A stretch of 64,000 bases of DNA from Tetradesmus obliquus. Lineage: Eukaryota; Chlorophyta; Chlorophyceae; Sphaeropleales; Scenedesmaceae. Below, piece by piece: positions 1-11,441 of the stretch (positions within the stretch are counted from its first letter, which is position 1; every line of letters begins with the position of its first letter). The stretch spans positions 4,266,501 to 4,330,500 of the forward strand of contig CP126205.1 in NCBI GenBank assembly GCA_030272155.1, written 5' to 3'. The notes under the pieces are model-generated. The model worked only from the letters and a program-made list of their open reading frames with translations. It ran no database searches and was not told the DNA's origin. The position numbers were made by a program, and so were the translations under genes.

Positions 1-1604
1 CTAGAGTGACACCCCGCTTGTCATGCTGCAGCTCGCCCTTGCTGGCATATCCATACAACTGAGGAGCATACAGGTCCTTCAACGCACTGCCAACGCCGCA
101 ACAGCGATCATGGGGAACTCTGCTGGAACAGTGCTGTTGTGGTGCACGCACTGGTTACCCAATTTGCTGCGCGTCTGCGTGTGTCATGGTCGCGCACAAC
201 AAAGAAACGTTTATATGTAAACTTATAAATGGCACAGGTTGCTGGCCACGCCCACCTGTGCTTCTGCGTCTCCAAGGCTCGCCACCACCAGCACGACTAC
301 CGGCAACAGCCCCATCATTAAGTTATATTTTGGCTTACTCATAATTTTGCGCAATCTGCTTAGGGAATCGGGTGATCACGGCAGTGATTTATAGCAATAT
401 TGAGCAAATCACCATCTCACGCGAGCTACAGCTACTCAAATTGTAAGGCTTTAATCGTTACGATAGTTATGTTTCAACCCGACTGTTTCAGGAGTGCTTG
501 CAGACAGTGATTAGGCGAGAAGTGGTTCGTCGATACGAACCAATAGTCATCGGTCATTTTTGAACATTTGATACACATACAAGCCATAGCAATAAGAGCA
601 GAAACAGGATAGATACAGTTGTTTCATGGTTCCTGCCAGTAAGCAATCGATGACAAATCGCCAAGCAAGCAAATCGCGAAGTTTTTGCACACGCCTTCCA
701 CGCATTCCTTTGCCATCACGTTGTGCTGTTCTGTCGGCCCATCGTGCATCCTTATGGCAACACTCAATCGCCTATGCGTACGTTTAGGCGGCCCCAACGG
801 GTTGCAAAGCTGCGCAGACCTCAAAGACCATGTAGGTGATGGTAGACACCTGGCAACGCGAATGATCCATCCCTCCACTGCCCTCTAGACGCGTCGTGCA
901 ACCTAAAGCCTCATTCTATGCGTGTGAGTACATATGTCGATGCGTTGCAGGGCTCCTGCAGCGGGCAAATGTTCAGGGTGGCAGCATGCTGCTGTCGACC
1001 CGGCATGGCATGCCATGAAAGAGTCACCTGCCTTTGACCAGGCTGCTGCAGGACATGAGGCAGCACGCATGCTGCTGTTCGGCTTCACAGTCCCAACCTG
1101 CTTTCACACTGCTGATTGAAATGGCAACCACCAGCAGCTGCAGCACTGCCCGTGCAGTGAACACTTCTGCCAGCAGTCGCAGCAGTACAGTGCGTGGTAC
1201 TGGCATGCAAGTACTGTATGAGGAGAATGGCGCTCAGATACATTGACGAGCGCTTACTAGTGCTGTTTCAAGGACTGTCACGGAGGGGGGTCGCAGATGT
1301 AAAATGACGAATTCTAGACAAAGCCAGGATGCCGAAGCACGCTGGTCATGCACAGCTGCGCACCTTCAAGCAATGCTGAGCCAGAAGACCCCCGCCAAAG
1401 TCTCCTGGCACTCCGAGTGGAGAGATGTGTCCTCACTGTCCCCACTGCGGCCGCAGGGCCACGATTAATGCATGCTGCAGCGGGACACTCGACACGCTAC
1501 ACAGGCTGGGGCAGTGCAAGAAACCAAACAATGGCAGGCAGAGCACCCAATCAGCAGCTGGGACAGCTGCAAGAGCCTCAACTCACGCCGCAGCTGAGCT
1601 CAAC
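1..1604. other. intergenic, no gene seen
   Basis: No open frame here has codon texture, motifs or splice context that I would call a gene. Positions 1353-1396 resemble 35434-35477 (shared core AGCTGCGCACCTTCAAGCA), so a small dispersed repeat may be present. The last part should hold the 3' untranslated region of the RHL1-like gene on the minus strand. Confidence 0.5.
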
Positions 1605-2023
1605 TCAATCAGAGTCGGCGTCATAGTCTGAGTCAGCATCGCCCCCACTGCCTGCCCCAGCATCCTCGTCTGTCTCCCCCCCAGAGCCCCCCTCGCTGCC
1701 ACCACCACCCTCACTCTGCGAGCCGCTGTCTGCTGCTTCTTCATCATCCTCATCATCTTCATCCTCTGTGTACCGCTTGCGCGCAGCTGCTGCTGCTGCA
1801 GATCGCCGCTGCCTGGGGCGGTACGCTTCCTCATCATCATCACTAGCTGCTGCTGCTGCTGCTGCTGCCAGGTCATCAACATCTGCTGCGTCATCATCGC
1901 TGCCTGCTGCTGCCGCTGCTGCCTTGCGCTTGGCAGCCGCCGCCTTAGCTGCTGCCGACCGCTTCGCTGCTCCTGCTGCTGCTGCCGCGTTGTCCTCGTC
2001 GCTGTCATCCAGCAGCACCACCT

Positions 2024-2060
<37 letters not shown>

Positions 2061-5051
2061 GTGCATGGTATAAGCGGCAACTGCAGAAGCAGCAGCTCAC
2101 GGCAACAAAGGAGCACCACAGCATGCACAGGCAAGTATGCGGCAACAGGCTGGGAGGGGTCACCCGCGCGAGAGAGAGGTTTGTTACAGGAGGGGGCGGC
2201 AAGCTATCACCCTAGAGTGCGTCACTTGCCCCTCTTTCATTTCACGTATCGCGCGAGAGAGAGAGACGTCTGTTACAGGGAGAGAGCGAGGTCTATTACA
2301 GGGAGAGAGAGGTCTGTTACAGGGGTGGGCAAGCTATCGCCCTAGAGCGAGTCACGTGCCCCTCTTTCAGCTCACATATCATGAGAACCCGATAGCAAGC
2401 CACAAGATGCAACCAAAGTAAAACTCCAGAGGCATCTTGCAGCCCCTACCTCCCCATAAACCAACAAGTACATGCAGTGCAGCATGTGCGAAGTGCAGCA
2501 CGAAAAGCAGCAGGGTGCTCAAAGCACAGGGCACAAAACGCACAAGGGAAGGCAGGCATGGTCCAAACAGCAAGCGGGATGCACAATGGTGCTGCTTACC
2601 ATAGGTGTTTGGCATGATTGCACCAAGGCACTGCTGTACACACCAGACTGCAGCAAGCAGGAGCACGCGGGTCCGACAGGAGACACTGCATGTGACATGC
2701 AAACTAAGGTGCTACTGCTTCTGCAATCCTCATGGCTGACAAGCACAGAAGCACGCAATGCGACACACAGAGCTGGAAAATCAAGCACAGTGACACACGA
2801 CATGCAACATGGCCTTGCCAGAAAGTGGAAATTGGACAACTACTGACAGCACATCATGTAAAAGCAGGAAGGTCAACTAGAGCGGGGCGCCAGTACAATG
2901 CGCAGCTGTGCTGGATCAGAACGCAAGAACGGGTGATCTCCAGGCACCGCAACACGCCAATGAGCCGGCGCAGCCTCCATTGCCACAAAATCAGCAAGCA
3001 ATTCCCAAAACCGCAAAACTGCCTGCTGCTACAGGGGTGCGCGAGAGAGAGGCAGCGGCACCCTGCAGCCAAGAGCAGCGGGAGGCTCTGCTGCAGCAAT
3101 CAGGAGAGGCAGCGGGCCCTGCCTGGCTGGGTTGCTCACAAGCACCCCCACCCCTTGTAGCTCAGTTGGCAGAGCGGGAGACTGTAGTAGTCACACCAAA
3201 GGCATCTCTAGGTCACTGGTTCGAATCCGGACGAGGGGATAGGTAAACAATAGGTAAACAATGCACCCACCATGATTGGTGCGAGTGTCAAGGTGTCTGT
3301 TTCATTAACAGACAACTTTGCACAGGCAGCAAGCTGTTGCTGGGCCATGAGCTCACCTCATCATCACTGGCAGCTGCTGCTGCCTTCTTCTTTGCGCGCC
3401 CAGCTGCAGCACCAGCAGCAGCAGCAGCAGACTTGCGGCCCTTGCCTGGCGCAGGGCTGTCCAGCATGATCACACCATCGTCATCATCACTGCCTGCTGT
3501 TGCTGCTGCTGCTTTCTTGCTGCCTCCCCTGCCGCCCTGCGCTGCTGCCGACTTGCGCGCTCGCTGCTGCTGCTGCGCACCAGCTGCAGGCTTGCGCCGC
3601 TTTGCCGCTGGCTGGCTGTCAGTGTCCTGGCTGCTATCTGTGGTGACACAAAGATTATACATCGGCACAGCAGCAGCAGCAGCAGCAGGCATGGTGTCCT
3701 GTCAGCAACAGCATGGCTAGCAGAGCATGCCTTGCTCACTTCACTGTGCCAAGGCAGTGGCATGTGCGGCGATGCAAGCACAGCCAGCCTGCCTGCATGC
3801 CACGTATCCGCTTGCAAGTTCTGTTGGACAAGCCAATGCTCCCATTCAGCACAGCATAACCAAATATGCCGCTTGTTGCTGTACCGCTGCTAGCTGCTTG
3901 GGGCACAGCAATCCGAAGCCACTCCTCAGCGGTCCCTCCCATACAGGCTGCGACAACACATGCGCATACAGACTGTTACACCTCAAGTACACACCTGCGA
4001 GGGCGTCACTGCCCTCCTCTTCCTCTTCTGAGTCGCTGCCCGCCAGTGCTGCACGGCTGCGCTTGGCTGCTGCAGCCGCCACAGGCCTGCTCGGCCGCCG
4101 CTGCTGCTGCTGCCGCTGCTTCGCTGCTGCTGCATCGCCGTCGCTGATGCCACCGTCGCTGTTGTCATTATCATCGTCACTGACGTCATCCGAGCCTCCA
4201 AAATCCGACTCGTTGTCTGCTGAGCCGTAGCTGCTGCGGCGCTGCTTCTTCTTCTGCTGCTGCTTTGCTGCTGGCTTCTTGGTGGCTGCTGCTGCGGGCC
4301 TATGGGGTAACAGCAGCAACTACACTCAACGCTGCAGATCCAGTTGTGTTGCATTGCATAGGCTACTCGTGTAAGAAAGGCTGAGCACTTGAACCACATG
4401 CTCTGATTGCTGCTCACCTGTCATGCAAGTCGCCGCCAGCCGTGTCTGTGTTTCACATGGAACGCTGTTCTTCCCACTTCCACAGACCCTGTTTGCATGC
4501 CGTACTGTGCCTACTTACATCGTGACAAGCAGACACATGCCGCACACTGGCCTCAGCTCACCTCTTGGTACCTGAAGCTGCTGCTGCAGCTGCTTCCTTG
4601 CCAGCTGCTGCCGCCTGCTGCTGCTTGCCAGCCTTGCCAGCACTCCTGCCAGCAGCAGCAGCAGCCTCATCCCCACCACCAGCAGCACCTGCTGCTGTTG
4701 CTGCTGCTGCTGTCTCGTCGGCAGCCTGCTGCTGCTTGGGCCGGCCAAAGGCGCCAGTGGCAGCAGGCACATAGCCAGGCTGCCTCTTCAACAGCACCAG
4801 CGCTGATGTGGCAGCGCCCCTGCTGCTGCCACGCGGCCGCCCAGCAACCTTGCTGCTGCCACCAGCAGCAGCCTCGTCAGCAGCGTCCCCTGACCCTGCT
4901 GCGTTTTCTGGTGAGTCACCGCCTGAGGCGTCGTCATCGCTGTCTGCGTCCCCATCGCCGTTTTCGATGTCTGCGTCGTCTGCGTATGACTTGCGCTTGG
5001 TGGCGTTGGCGCGCACCGAGCGGCGCATAGCTGAGCCAGGCGGAGTGGCCT

Positions 5052-5105
<54 letters not shown>

Positions 5106-5511
5106 GCCATATGTTCCGCGGCGCACGCAACCGCTGCAGCGGCAGCAACTCAAGTCGCACGCGCAACAGCAGCAGCATCAAGGCTGACAGGTAGCATGGC
5201 AGGCGCGGCACACACTGCAGCACAAGCTGACGTGGCACACAGCGCTGCCGGCTCACCTGTGTGCCCAGCTGGCACACGCCAAACAGCAGGCACGCTGCAG
5301 CACATGCTGACCCAGCATATAGCGTGGCTGGCTCACCTGTGTCCCTAGCTGGCTGCCCAGCTGGCTGCCATCCTGCTGAGTCATCATCACCACATCACCA
5401 TCAGCAGAAGCAGCAGAAGCAGCGTCCCCATCTAGCTGCGTGGGCTGCTGGCTGCCAGCTGCTGCGTCCTCTGCCGCTCGAGGTGGTGCAGCTGCAGGGG
5501 CAATTGATGCA

Positions 5512-5550
<39 letters not shown>

Positions 5551-6034
5551 TATACGAGTGAGCGTGTGCATGGATCCAAGGCACTGGTGCAATGCAGCAA
5601 TGTGAGCGCCCAGAATCACTGTTGAAGCACTGTTTATCAACACTTTTATTACTTACACCTCGCTGCACAATCGTGGGACACAGCAGCATCAAAACACTGC
5701 ACGCCACCAGCCAAGCAGTACTCTCAGTGCAAGCTGCTCCCTGCCCTGCTCCCCACCTGCGCCGTATGCATAGTCAGGTGCGCCTTCGTGCTGCACAGCA
5801 GCAGCGCCAGACAGCTCCTTAGGCAGCGGCAGCGGTGCTTCGCTGGGGTTGTCCTCAGCGGTGCCAACCCACACGGCGTCGCTGAACACAATCTGAGCGG
5901 CGGTACAGCAGCAGCAGCAGCAACAGCAGTCAGGAAACAGCAGCAGCAATGCGCAAGTGGCGAAGCACAAAAGTGGGATTGTCCTCTGGGGTGCCCACCC
6001 ACAAAGCGTCACTGAACACGATCTGAGGGATGGT

Positions 6035-6072
<38 letters not shown>

Positions 6073-6890
6073 CAGCGGCAGTGAAGGTTCAACAGGGCGT
6101 AGAGCTGTCCAGCAGGCACATTCCCTGCAAAGTGTCGCAGTTGAAAGCGCGTCCCCTGACTGCAGCAGTGACGCTGCAGGACACTCAAACACCTGTGCAA
6201 ACAAACCACACATGTGCCAGCAGCAATACATGCCAGCTGCACGCCACCATCATTATCGCCCAAGAAGGACACCAACACCTGCAGACTTTTTTTTGCACCA
6301 CTGCAAGCAGTGAAAAATTCCCGCCTAAGCGAAGCCGCACCACACTGTCCAACCTTCAATTTCAACGCACCATGTTGTCGAACACGTCCTCCGCCAGCAG
6401 CGCCCCGCCCGGCCCGCCACCCAGCCGCAGCACCAGGTACTTGTTCGCAGGAAAGGCCAGCGTGCCCGTGAACTTCAAGCGACCCGCCGGGAAGTTCATG
6501 TAGAACACGGGGTTGCGCGAGTCCAGGCGCGCCAGCGTGCCCTGCAGTGGGGATGTGGGAGTTTACAGTGGTCCAACACATGCAGCGTCCTTTTGTCTAC
6601 TGCAGCTGCTGCAAGCACACTAGGTGTCAAGCTTGGTTGCTGCAGTGCTGCACAGTGCAGTGCAGTACATGCTGCCAGCTGGCGGCAAGAAGACCTGGCT
6701 GGCGGAAAAGATGGCATTGCAGTGGCGCCTATGTGCTGCTTCCGCTGCTGCCCATGCGCCTGCATGGCTGCCCACACAACTGCTGTGCATATTCAACTGC
6801 TGCCTTGCTGCTGCCTGCTGTACCATTGCTGGCGCGTCACTGGAGGCTGCGGCTTCTGTGGCAGTGTGCCGCTTTTGCTGCTGCCGCTGC

Positions 6891-6936
<46 letters not shown>

Positions 6937-7838
6937 GCTCACCATGGGCCCTGCTGCTGCTGGCGCGATCTTGCAGTTGAACACCATCAGGTACCTTGCA
7001 GGACAAAAGACAGCGCAGATTTTCACGCAACACAATTTTTGGTCAACCCAGCTACCATTTGGGACTTGCAGGACAACTTTCAATGCTGACTCAGCACCCT
7101 GTTGATAACCAACAGAGCTCGCTGCCGCTGCGTTTGGAGTCAATTGGGTTGGACTGAGCCACAGCTGATGTGTCTGGCTGCACAGCTGTGCTGCTGTACA
7201 GCAGGCCAGTAATTATGCCCTTGGCTCTGCTGCTGCTGCTGCTGCTCCTGCAGGTGCCCCGCCCACCTGTTCTTGCGGATGGCGCTCTTCTTGACTATGT
7301 CCTTGCCATCAGCCCGCACCAGCGCTGCAGTGTGCAGAATCGCAAAGGTAAGACAAAGGCATTGACACTGGCGTTGCTACGCCTCCAGAGGACTCTGCTT
7401 GATGTTGCATGTGACGCTGCAGCACAGCCATGTCCTGCATGCAGTTTGTTGTACTGCCTGGGCAGTGCAGCTGCGGCATGTACGCCAGTTGTCCTGCAAG
7501 CGGTGTTGCAGTGCCGTACCCTTGCACAGAGGCAGCTGCTCATTTGACTGCACGGCCTGCTCGCTGATGACCTGCGGAGTGCAAGGAAATAAGCGAGACA
7601 ACAACAGCAGCAGTGACAGACCACAACAAGAAGACAAGCAGCAGCAGGTTTACATCTCTTGCATCAAACCATGCAGGGTCGGACCTTAGCTTATTGCAGG
7701 ATCAATCACAGCTGCAACAAAGCGGGCGCAGCTCACCCCTTTTGCGACTGCCTGCTTGAGCAGCTTGTTGTGCTGCTGCTGTGCCTGCAGCTCCTCCCCA
7801 GTGAGCTCCTTCTCTGCTTGGCCCTTCTTGGGAGCCAT
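1605..7838 (-). CDS. RHL1: RHL1-like DNA-binding protein (topoisomerase VI complex partner), 11 exons
   Basis: RHL1 (HYP7) is a plant nuclear protein that works with the topoisomerase VI complex in endoreduplication. Exons on the minus strand: 7838-7737, 7571-7520, 7324-7267, 6994-6943, 6541-6371, 5892-5757, 5491-5337, 5049-4562, 4299-3995, 3637-3357, 2021-1605. All phases agree and give about 738 residues. Family signatures in order are DGKDIVKKSAIRKNRY (near residue 58), NPVFYMNFPAGRLKF (near 97), the segment EDVFDNM-IVFSDAVWVGT across an exon junction, and EDNPSEAPLPLPKEL. The conserved part ends near residue 190. The rest is a long Ala/Gln/Lys tail with Asp/Glu-Ser clusters, roughly doubling the usual length of about 355. 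The start is the first ATG in an exon that opens MAPKKGQ. Introns contain a tRNA gene and two splice-junction echoes. The core assignment is strong; the low-complexity tail exons rest on phase and composition only. Confidence 0.88.
2160..2395. repeat. short imperfect direct repeats in RHL1 intron 10
   Basis: Two copies of a roughly 100-base unit occur. Each has GAGAGAG purine runs, a GTTACAGG motif, CAAGCTATC-CCTAGAG and TTGCCCCTCTTTCA-like segments. Between them the GAGAGAGGTCTRTTACAGG motif is repeated several times. No coding potential is visible. Confidence 0.6.
3151..3239 (+). tRNA. trnY-GUA: tRNA-Tyr (GTA) with a 16-nt intron
   Basis: The cloverleaf can be drawn directly. The acceptor stem is 3151-3157 with 3232-3238 (seven pairs, one T-G), with discriminator A3239. 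The D stem is GCTC 3160-3163 with GAGC 3172-3175. The anticodon stem is 3177-3181 with 3205-3209, with anticodon GTA at 3184-3186. The T loop is TTCGAAT at 3220-3226, with one A-A mismatch at the base of the T stem. Positions 3188-3203 interrupt the loop just 3' of base 37, the standard place for a nuclear tRNA intron; eukaryotic tRNA-Tyr genes typically carry one. The gene lies antisense inside the last intron of the RHL1-like gene. Confidence 0.93.
5199..5353 (-). repeat. donor-side splice echo of RHL1 exon 7
   Basis: The end of exon 7 and its donor (around 5330-5353) are repeated, diverged, at about 5251-5275 in the following intron. The plus-strand core GGCTCACCTGTGT is kept in both. Each copy is preceded by a similar stretch of about 55 bases. 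The copy lies downstream of the true donor in the direction of transcription. Confidence 0.6.
5965..6060 (-). repeat. acceptor-side splice echo of RHL1 exon 6
   Basis: On the minus strand a (CTG)n tract, a CTCAG acceptor ending at 6023, and sequence encoding IVFSDALWVGTPEDNPT precede the true exon 6 start (5892, encoding IVFSDAVWVGTAEDNPS) by 130 bases. The copy matches for about 55 bases and then diverges into unrelated sequence. It looks like a tandem duplication of the intron-exon border, now a pseudo-exon or an alternative exon. Confidence 0.75.
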
Positions 7839-8820
7839 GGCGAACCCAGCACAGCTTCACTGACTTGAAAATATTATGGCATTCTCAGGTGAAAGAAGCC
7901 GATCGTGTGCATGTGCCAAAGGCCGGAACTGGGGATGTCGCAGTTTGCTCGCGTTCAAAAGCACGCCAGCCCGCCGGATGAACTTGATCTCATTGAAGAT
8001 ACATAAAATACAATTGAAAACTTTGCTTGCTTCAACGTATCAACCTATCATCGCTTGGAGAGTCGTATAGGCATGACAATGTTTTGAGTGGGGAAGTAAC
8101 CTGCAGGACAGTTTGAAACTACAGACCGCAGTAATGCAGCTATGCCTGATCGCTATGCCTCGGACCTCTTACATGCCCTGAATGTCTTACTACAGTGCCG
8201 CCAGGTGCTGCTTTCGCCTGCTCAAAGCTCATCTGCTTGCTGCTGACCAGCGGGCTTTGGCCGTGCTAGCAGGGAGACATAGACAGCTAATAAGTGTACA
8301 TCAGAAGGCATCGTATAAATAAGGAACCGCAATCCTGCAAATCTTTAGCAGTGCTCTTGGCTAGTCATAAACGGTGCGTCCTGTATGCTGAGTCTGCAGG
8401 GCTAAGCTGGGCCGCCCAGCCAGGCTGGCTGGCCGTGGCAATGAGGCAGATTGGCAGTGCTGATGAGCTACATGTGCCTGGGCAGCGCCAGCAAAACGTT
8501 CGATAAGCCATGTGCTTGTACATGACAGCGAATACGTGCTGCACACCGCAACGGTGCCGTATCATTGCGCTTGTGTCAGGCAGCAGGGCTCAGGTGTTTG
8601 CCTTGCTGTCCAACTTGGCTCAATCCAACCCGTGTAACCACCCTTACAACAGAAACAACCTTGATATTGATTCTTTAGACCTGAAAATGTCGTCATCTCG
8701 ATTGTAATCGTCGACTTCCACATGCTTATGACAGCACTGGACGATCCCCACGATCACGAACGCCTGGGACAACCTTCCCATTGGGCTTTGTCCATTCAGT
8801 AGCTGAATATCATAGTTTTG
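7839..8820. other. intergenic between divergent RHL1 and PDZ genes
   Basis: The two genes are transcribed away from each other, so this 980-base stretch should contain both promoters and 5' untranslated regions. I see no convincing TATA box, RNA gene or open frame. Composition is less GC-rich and poorer in CAG than the flanking genes. Confidence 0.5.
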
Positions 8821-10146
8821 ATGCTAGCAACCAGCAGCTGCCCGTCGCTCAGGCGCACTGCAGTGCGTCCTCACGCTGCTGCTGACACAGCAGCACATGC
8901 CTGGCGCAGGCCCCAGCCCAGCAGCAGCAGGCACAGCAGCAGGCAGCTGCGGCTTCGAGCAGCAGCAAGCTCTTCCGCAACAACAGCAGCGTCTGTAGTT
9001 GTGCCCAACCCTCAGGGGCCTGGCTACCCGGCCTTTCAGGTGCAGCTGCAGCTGGCGCCTGGCGCTGAGGCCTACCAGGTGTCCCTGAAGAAGCCGCTGG
9101 GCCTCACCCTCACAGGTTGGAGCAGCAGCTGCATGCTGCGATTCTCTAACCCATTCGAACTCAAAGCAGCTGTGTTTCAGTACAGTCACTGGGACATGTC
9201 GTGTTGACCGTGTTGGGTGAAGCCTGTTGCGTGCAGTGGGAACCTGACAGCCAACAGCAGTGCTTTGGTCATCAGGACACCAGCACCGCCAGTGTCAAAA
9301 CGTTGCAATGCGCACCGATGGGTTTTTGGCTTGCAGCTGCACAGTGCTGAGGGCTCAGCATGCACTGCTCAGCGGCAGCACTGTGTGCTTACCAATGCTG
9401 AGCATAGCATTGGCAAACACCAGGCTGCCCAGCTGTTACCAATACTAGCCGGCTCCAGTTTTGCCGCATTGAGCATGCATGGCGTGCTGCTGCAACTGTG
9501 TTCTTGCCACAGAAAAGAGCGGCAGCATCCTTGTGGATGAGGTGGTGCCAGGTGGGCATGCAGCGCAGGCGGGCGTGCAGGCGGGAGACGTGCTGCTGGC
9601 AACAACAGCTCGGCCGCAGGTGGGGCGCAATCATGTTTCTGGTGCTGAAACCGTGCTGCGGCAGCAGCGGGCTGCTTGCTGAATTGCAACGGATCTGGGT
9701 CCAGCTGCAGTGTAGTGGCATGTGACAGCGATGCTGTGTGATTGGCGGCCGCCACGCCTGGCGGCGGCGGAGCAGCCTGCCATTGCCTGCTGCAGCTGCT
9801 TGCACCTCAGCATGAGCTGTAAATTTAATGTCACGCCAGGTGCAATGTTCAGCTGATGTAGCTGCTCCGTACCAGTGTTTCAGGGCGTGCATCGCTCGTC
9901 AGCTTACTGTGCAAGTGCCTGGCAGCATGTCGGCCCTCTGCAGCTGATTGCAAAGCACCCCTGCTGCTGTCGCTGCTGCCAATACCTGTCCATTCCGCGC
10001 AGGCTGGCAGTGGCGGGACAACGCAGGTGGTGCTGCTGACCACTGCTGGCCAGAGCTTCAAGACAGTCAGTGCAGCGCTGCGCTCCAACACATGTGCGCA
10101 GTGCAACATCCACCTGGTGCTGCAGCGCAGCCCAGCAGCCAGCTGA
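8821..10146 (+). CDS. small plastid-targeted PDZ-domain protein
   Basis: Three exons, 8821-9115, 9513-9619 and 10003-10146, have GT-AG junctions and keep frame, giving 181 residues. The first 55 or so residues are rich in Arg, Ser and Ala and poor in acids, as expected of a chloroplast transit peptide. Residues of about 80-135 look like a PDZ fold: the strand VSLKKPLGLTLT, then ILVDEVVPGGHAAQAG and VQAGDVLLATTA. That resembles the PDZ part of the MET1/ZKT thylakoid proteins, but no TPR region follows. The C-terminal exon adds VVLLTTAGQSFKTVSAALR and two Cys. PDZ domains bind C-terminal peptides; the partner cannot be inferred. The ATG at 8821 is the first in frame. A longer alternative 3' end cannot be excluded. 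Confidence 0.7.
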
Positions 10147-11441
10147 CAGACACACCACAAAGAGCCAGGGTTGTGGCAGGTTGAGGACTTGCGGCACTGC
10201 CAGACAGCCACGTGTCTGGGAATTTGAATGCATGGCTGCACTGGCTGCATATGTTTATTGATTTTTCAGACTATCATCAGCACCCGCCTCTGATGACAGG
10301 CGCACAGCAGTGTCAACCGCGTGGTGACGCACAATGTCTACTGTCCACCAGGAATATTGTGCATTACTTGCAGCATAGCAGTTACCATGTGCTGCACGTC
10401 TGGCACTTGGGGCTGTTGGTGCAAAGCAGCAGCATGCATGTGTGCGGGAGTGTGGCACCTCATGAATGTGAGTGGCACCCATTTGTTTAGTGCAGAAGAC
10501 GTCCGCAGCTGGCATTGAATGATTTTGTTGTTTCTGTATTGGTCCATCTGTGTGCTAGCTGCAGAGCATCAGGCTCACACCCAACGACAACAGGGTCACC
10601 CACGGTGCAGTCACTGCAGAGACGGTCTATGCAGTATGCTTGCGCACATGCTGATGTGCTGGTGTGTGCCCGGCACTGGCAGTGCATTGTTACACACGTG
10701 GGATGTACCAGGCATTTGCATGAGCATATGGCTAGATTTGCAGCCTGCGTTGGTTGCCCCTGTTGCATGTTCTGGGCACTGTGCGGTACCCAGGCTAGCA
10801 CCGTACAGCAGCCTGCATCTGAGATCATGTGGGCCACATGATGTGGCATGCTGCGGTACAGTTGCCAAGCAGTCGCAACGCCGAGGTATACAGGCGCACA
10901 TGCAGTAGATCATGATTTAATGAATGATCAGCTGCAGTCCATGAGCGCCAGACACATTGTGGCGTCAAGCAGGCGGGGAATGCAATGCCCAATGATTGGG
11001 CCCTAGATTTGGTGGATCTTTTGTGCCTGGACTACAGAAGGCAGGTTGTTCCCCGTCCTGCGCATGTAAATCACCCCGCTATTGCTTGGTACGGCGTGCA
11101 TGATTTTGCCTGCTTGTCTTGGCAGTGCTCAGCAACACCCAGTGGGCCTTGGCAGGCAGCAACACCTTGACGTGTCATTGACAGTCCACGGCAGCACGCC
11201 CCCACAGACCTGCTACATTGCCCAGCCAGCAGGCCAATGTTCCAGCTGTCAAGTTGCTTCCACTTGTGCATGTTGAGACCCGACAAGGTGTCGCCGACTA
11301 CAGCCTGTAGCAATCACGAGGGCATGTCGTGTTGTTGGCTTACGACGCTGATCACCTGAAGGTGTTTGAGTGTACATTAACCTCAGAAACCGTGTCTACA
11401 ACAGCTCGCTACAGCTTGTCTGCCTGGTGAAACAGCTTGCC
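10147..11441. other. intergenic, no gene seen
   Basis: This holds the presumed 3' end of the PDZ gene and the promoter of the next gene. Several short open frames overlap on both strands, but none has recognisable motifs or consistent splice sites. Confidence 0.45.

Noticed and set aside
1768-2073. Plus-strand Ser/Ala-rich open frame
   Set aside because: It is the complement of the acidic tail of the RHL1-like protein. CAG/CTG repeats keep several frames open on both strands.
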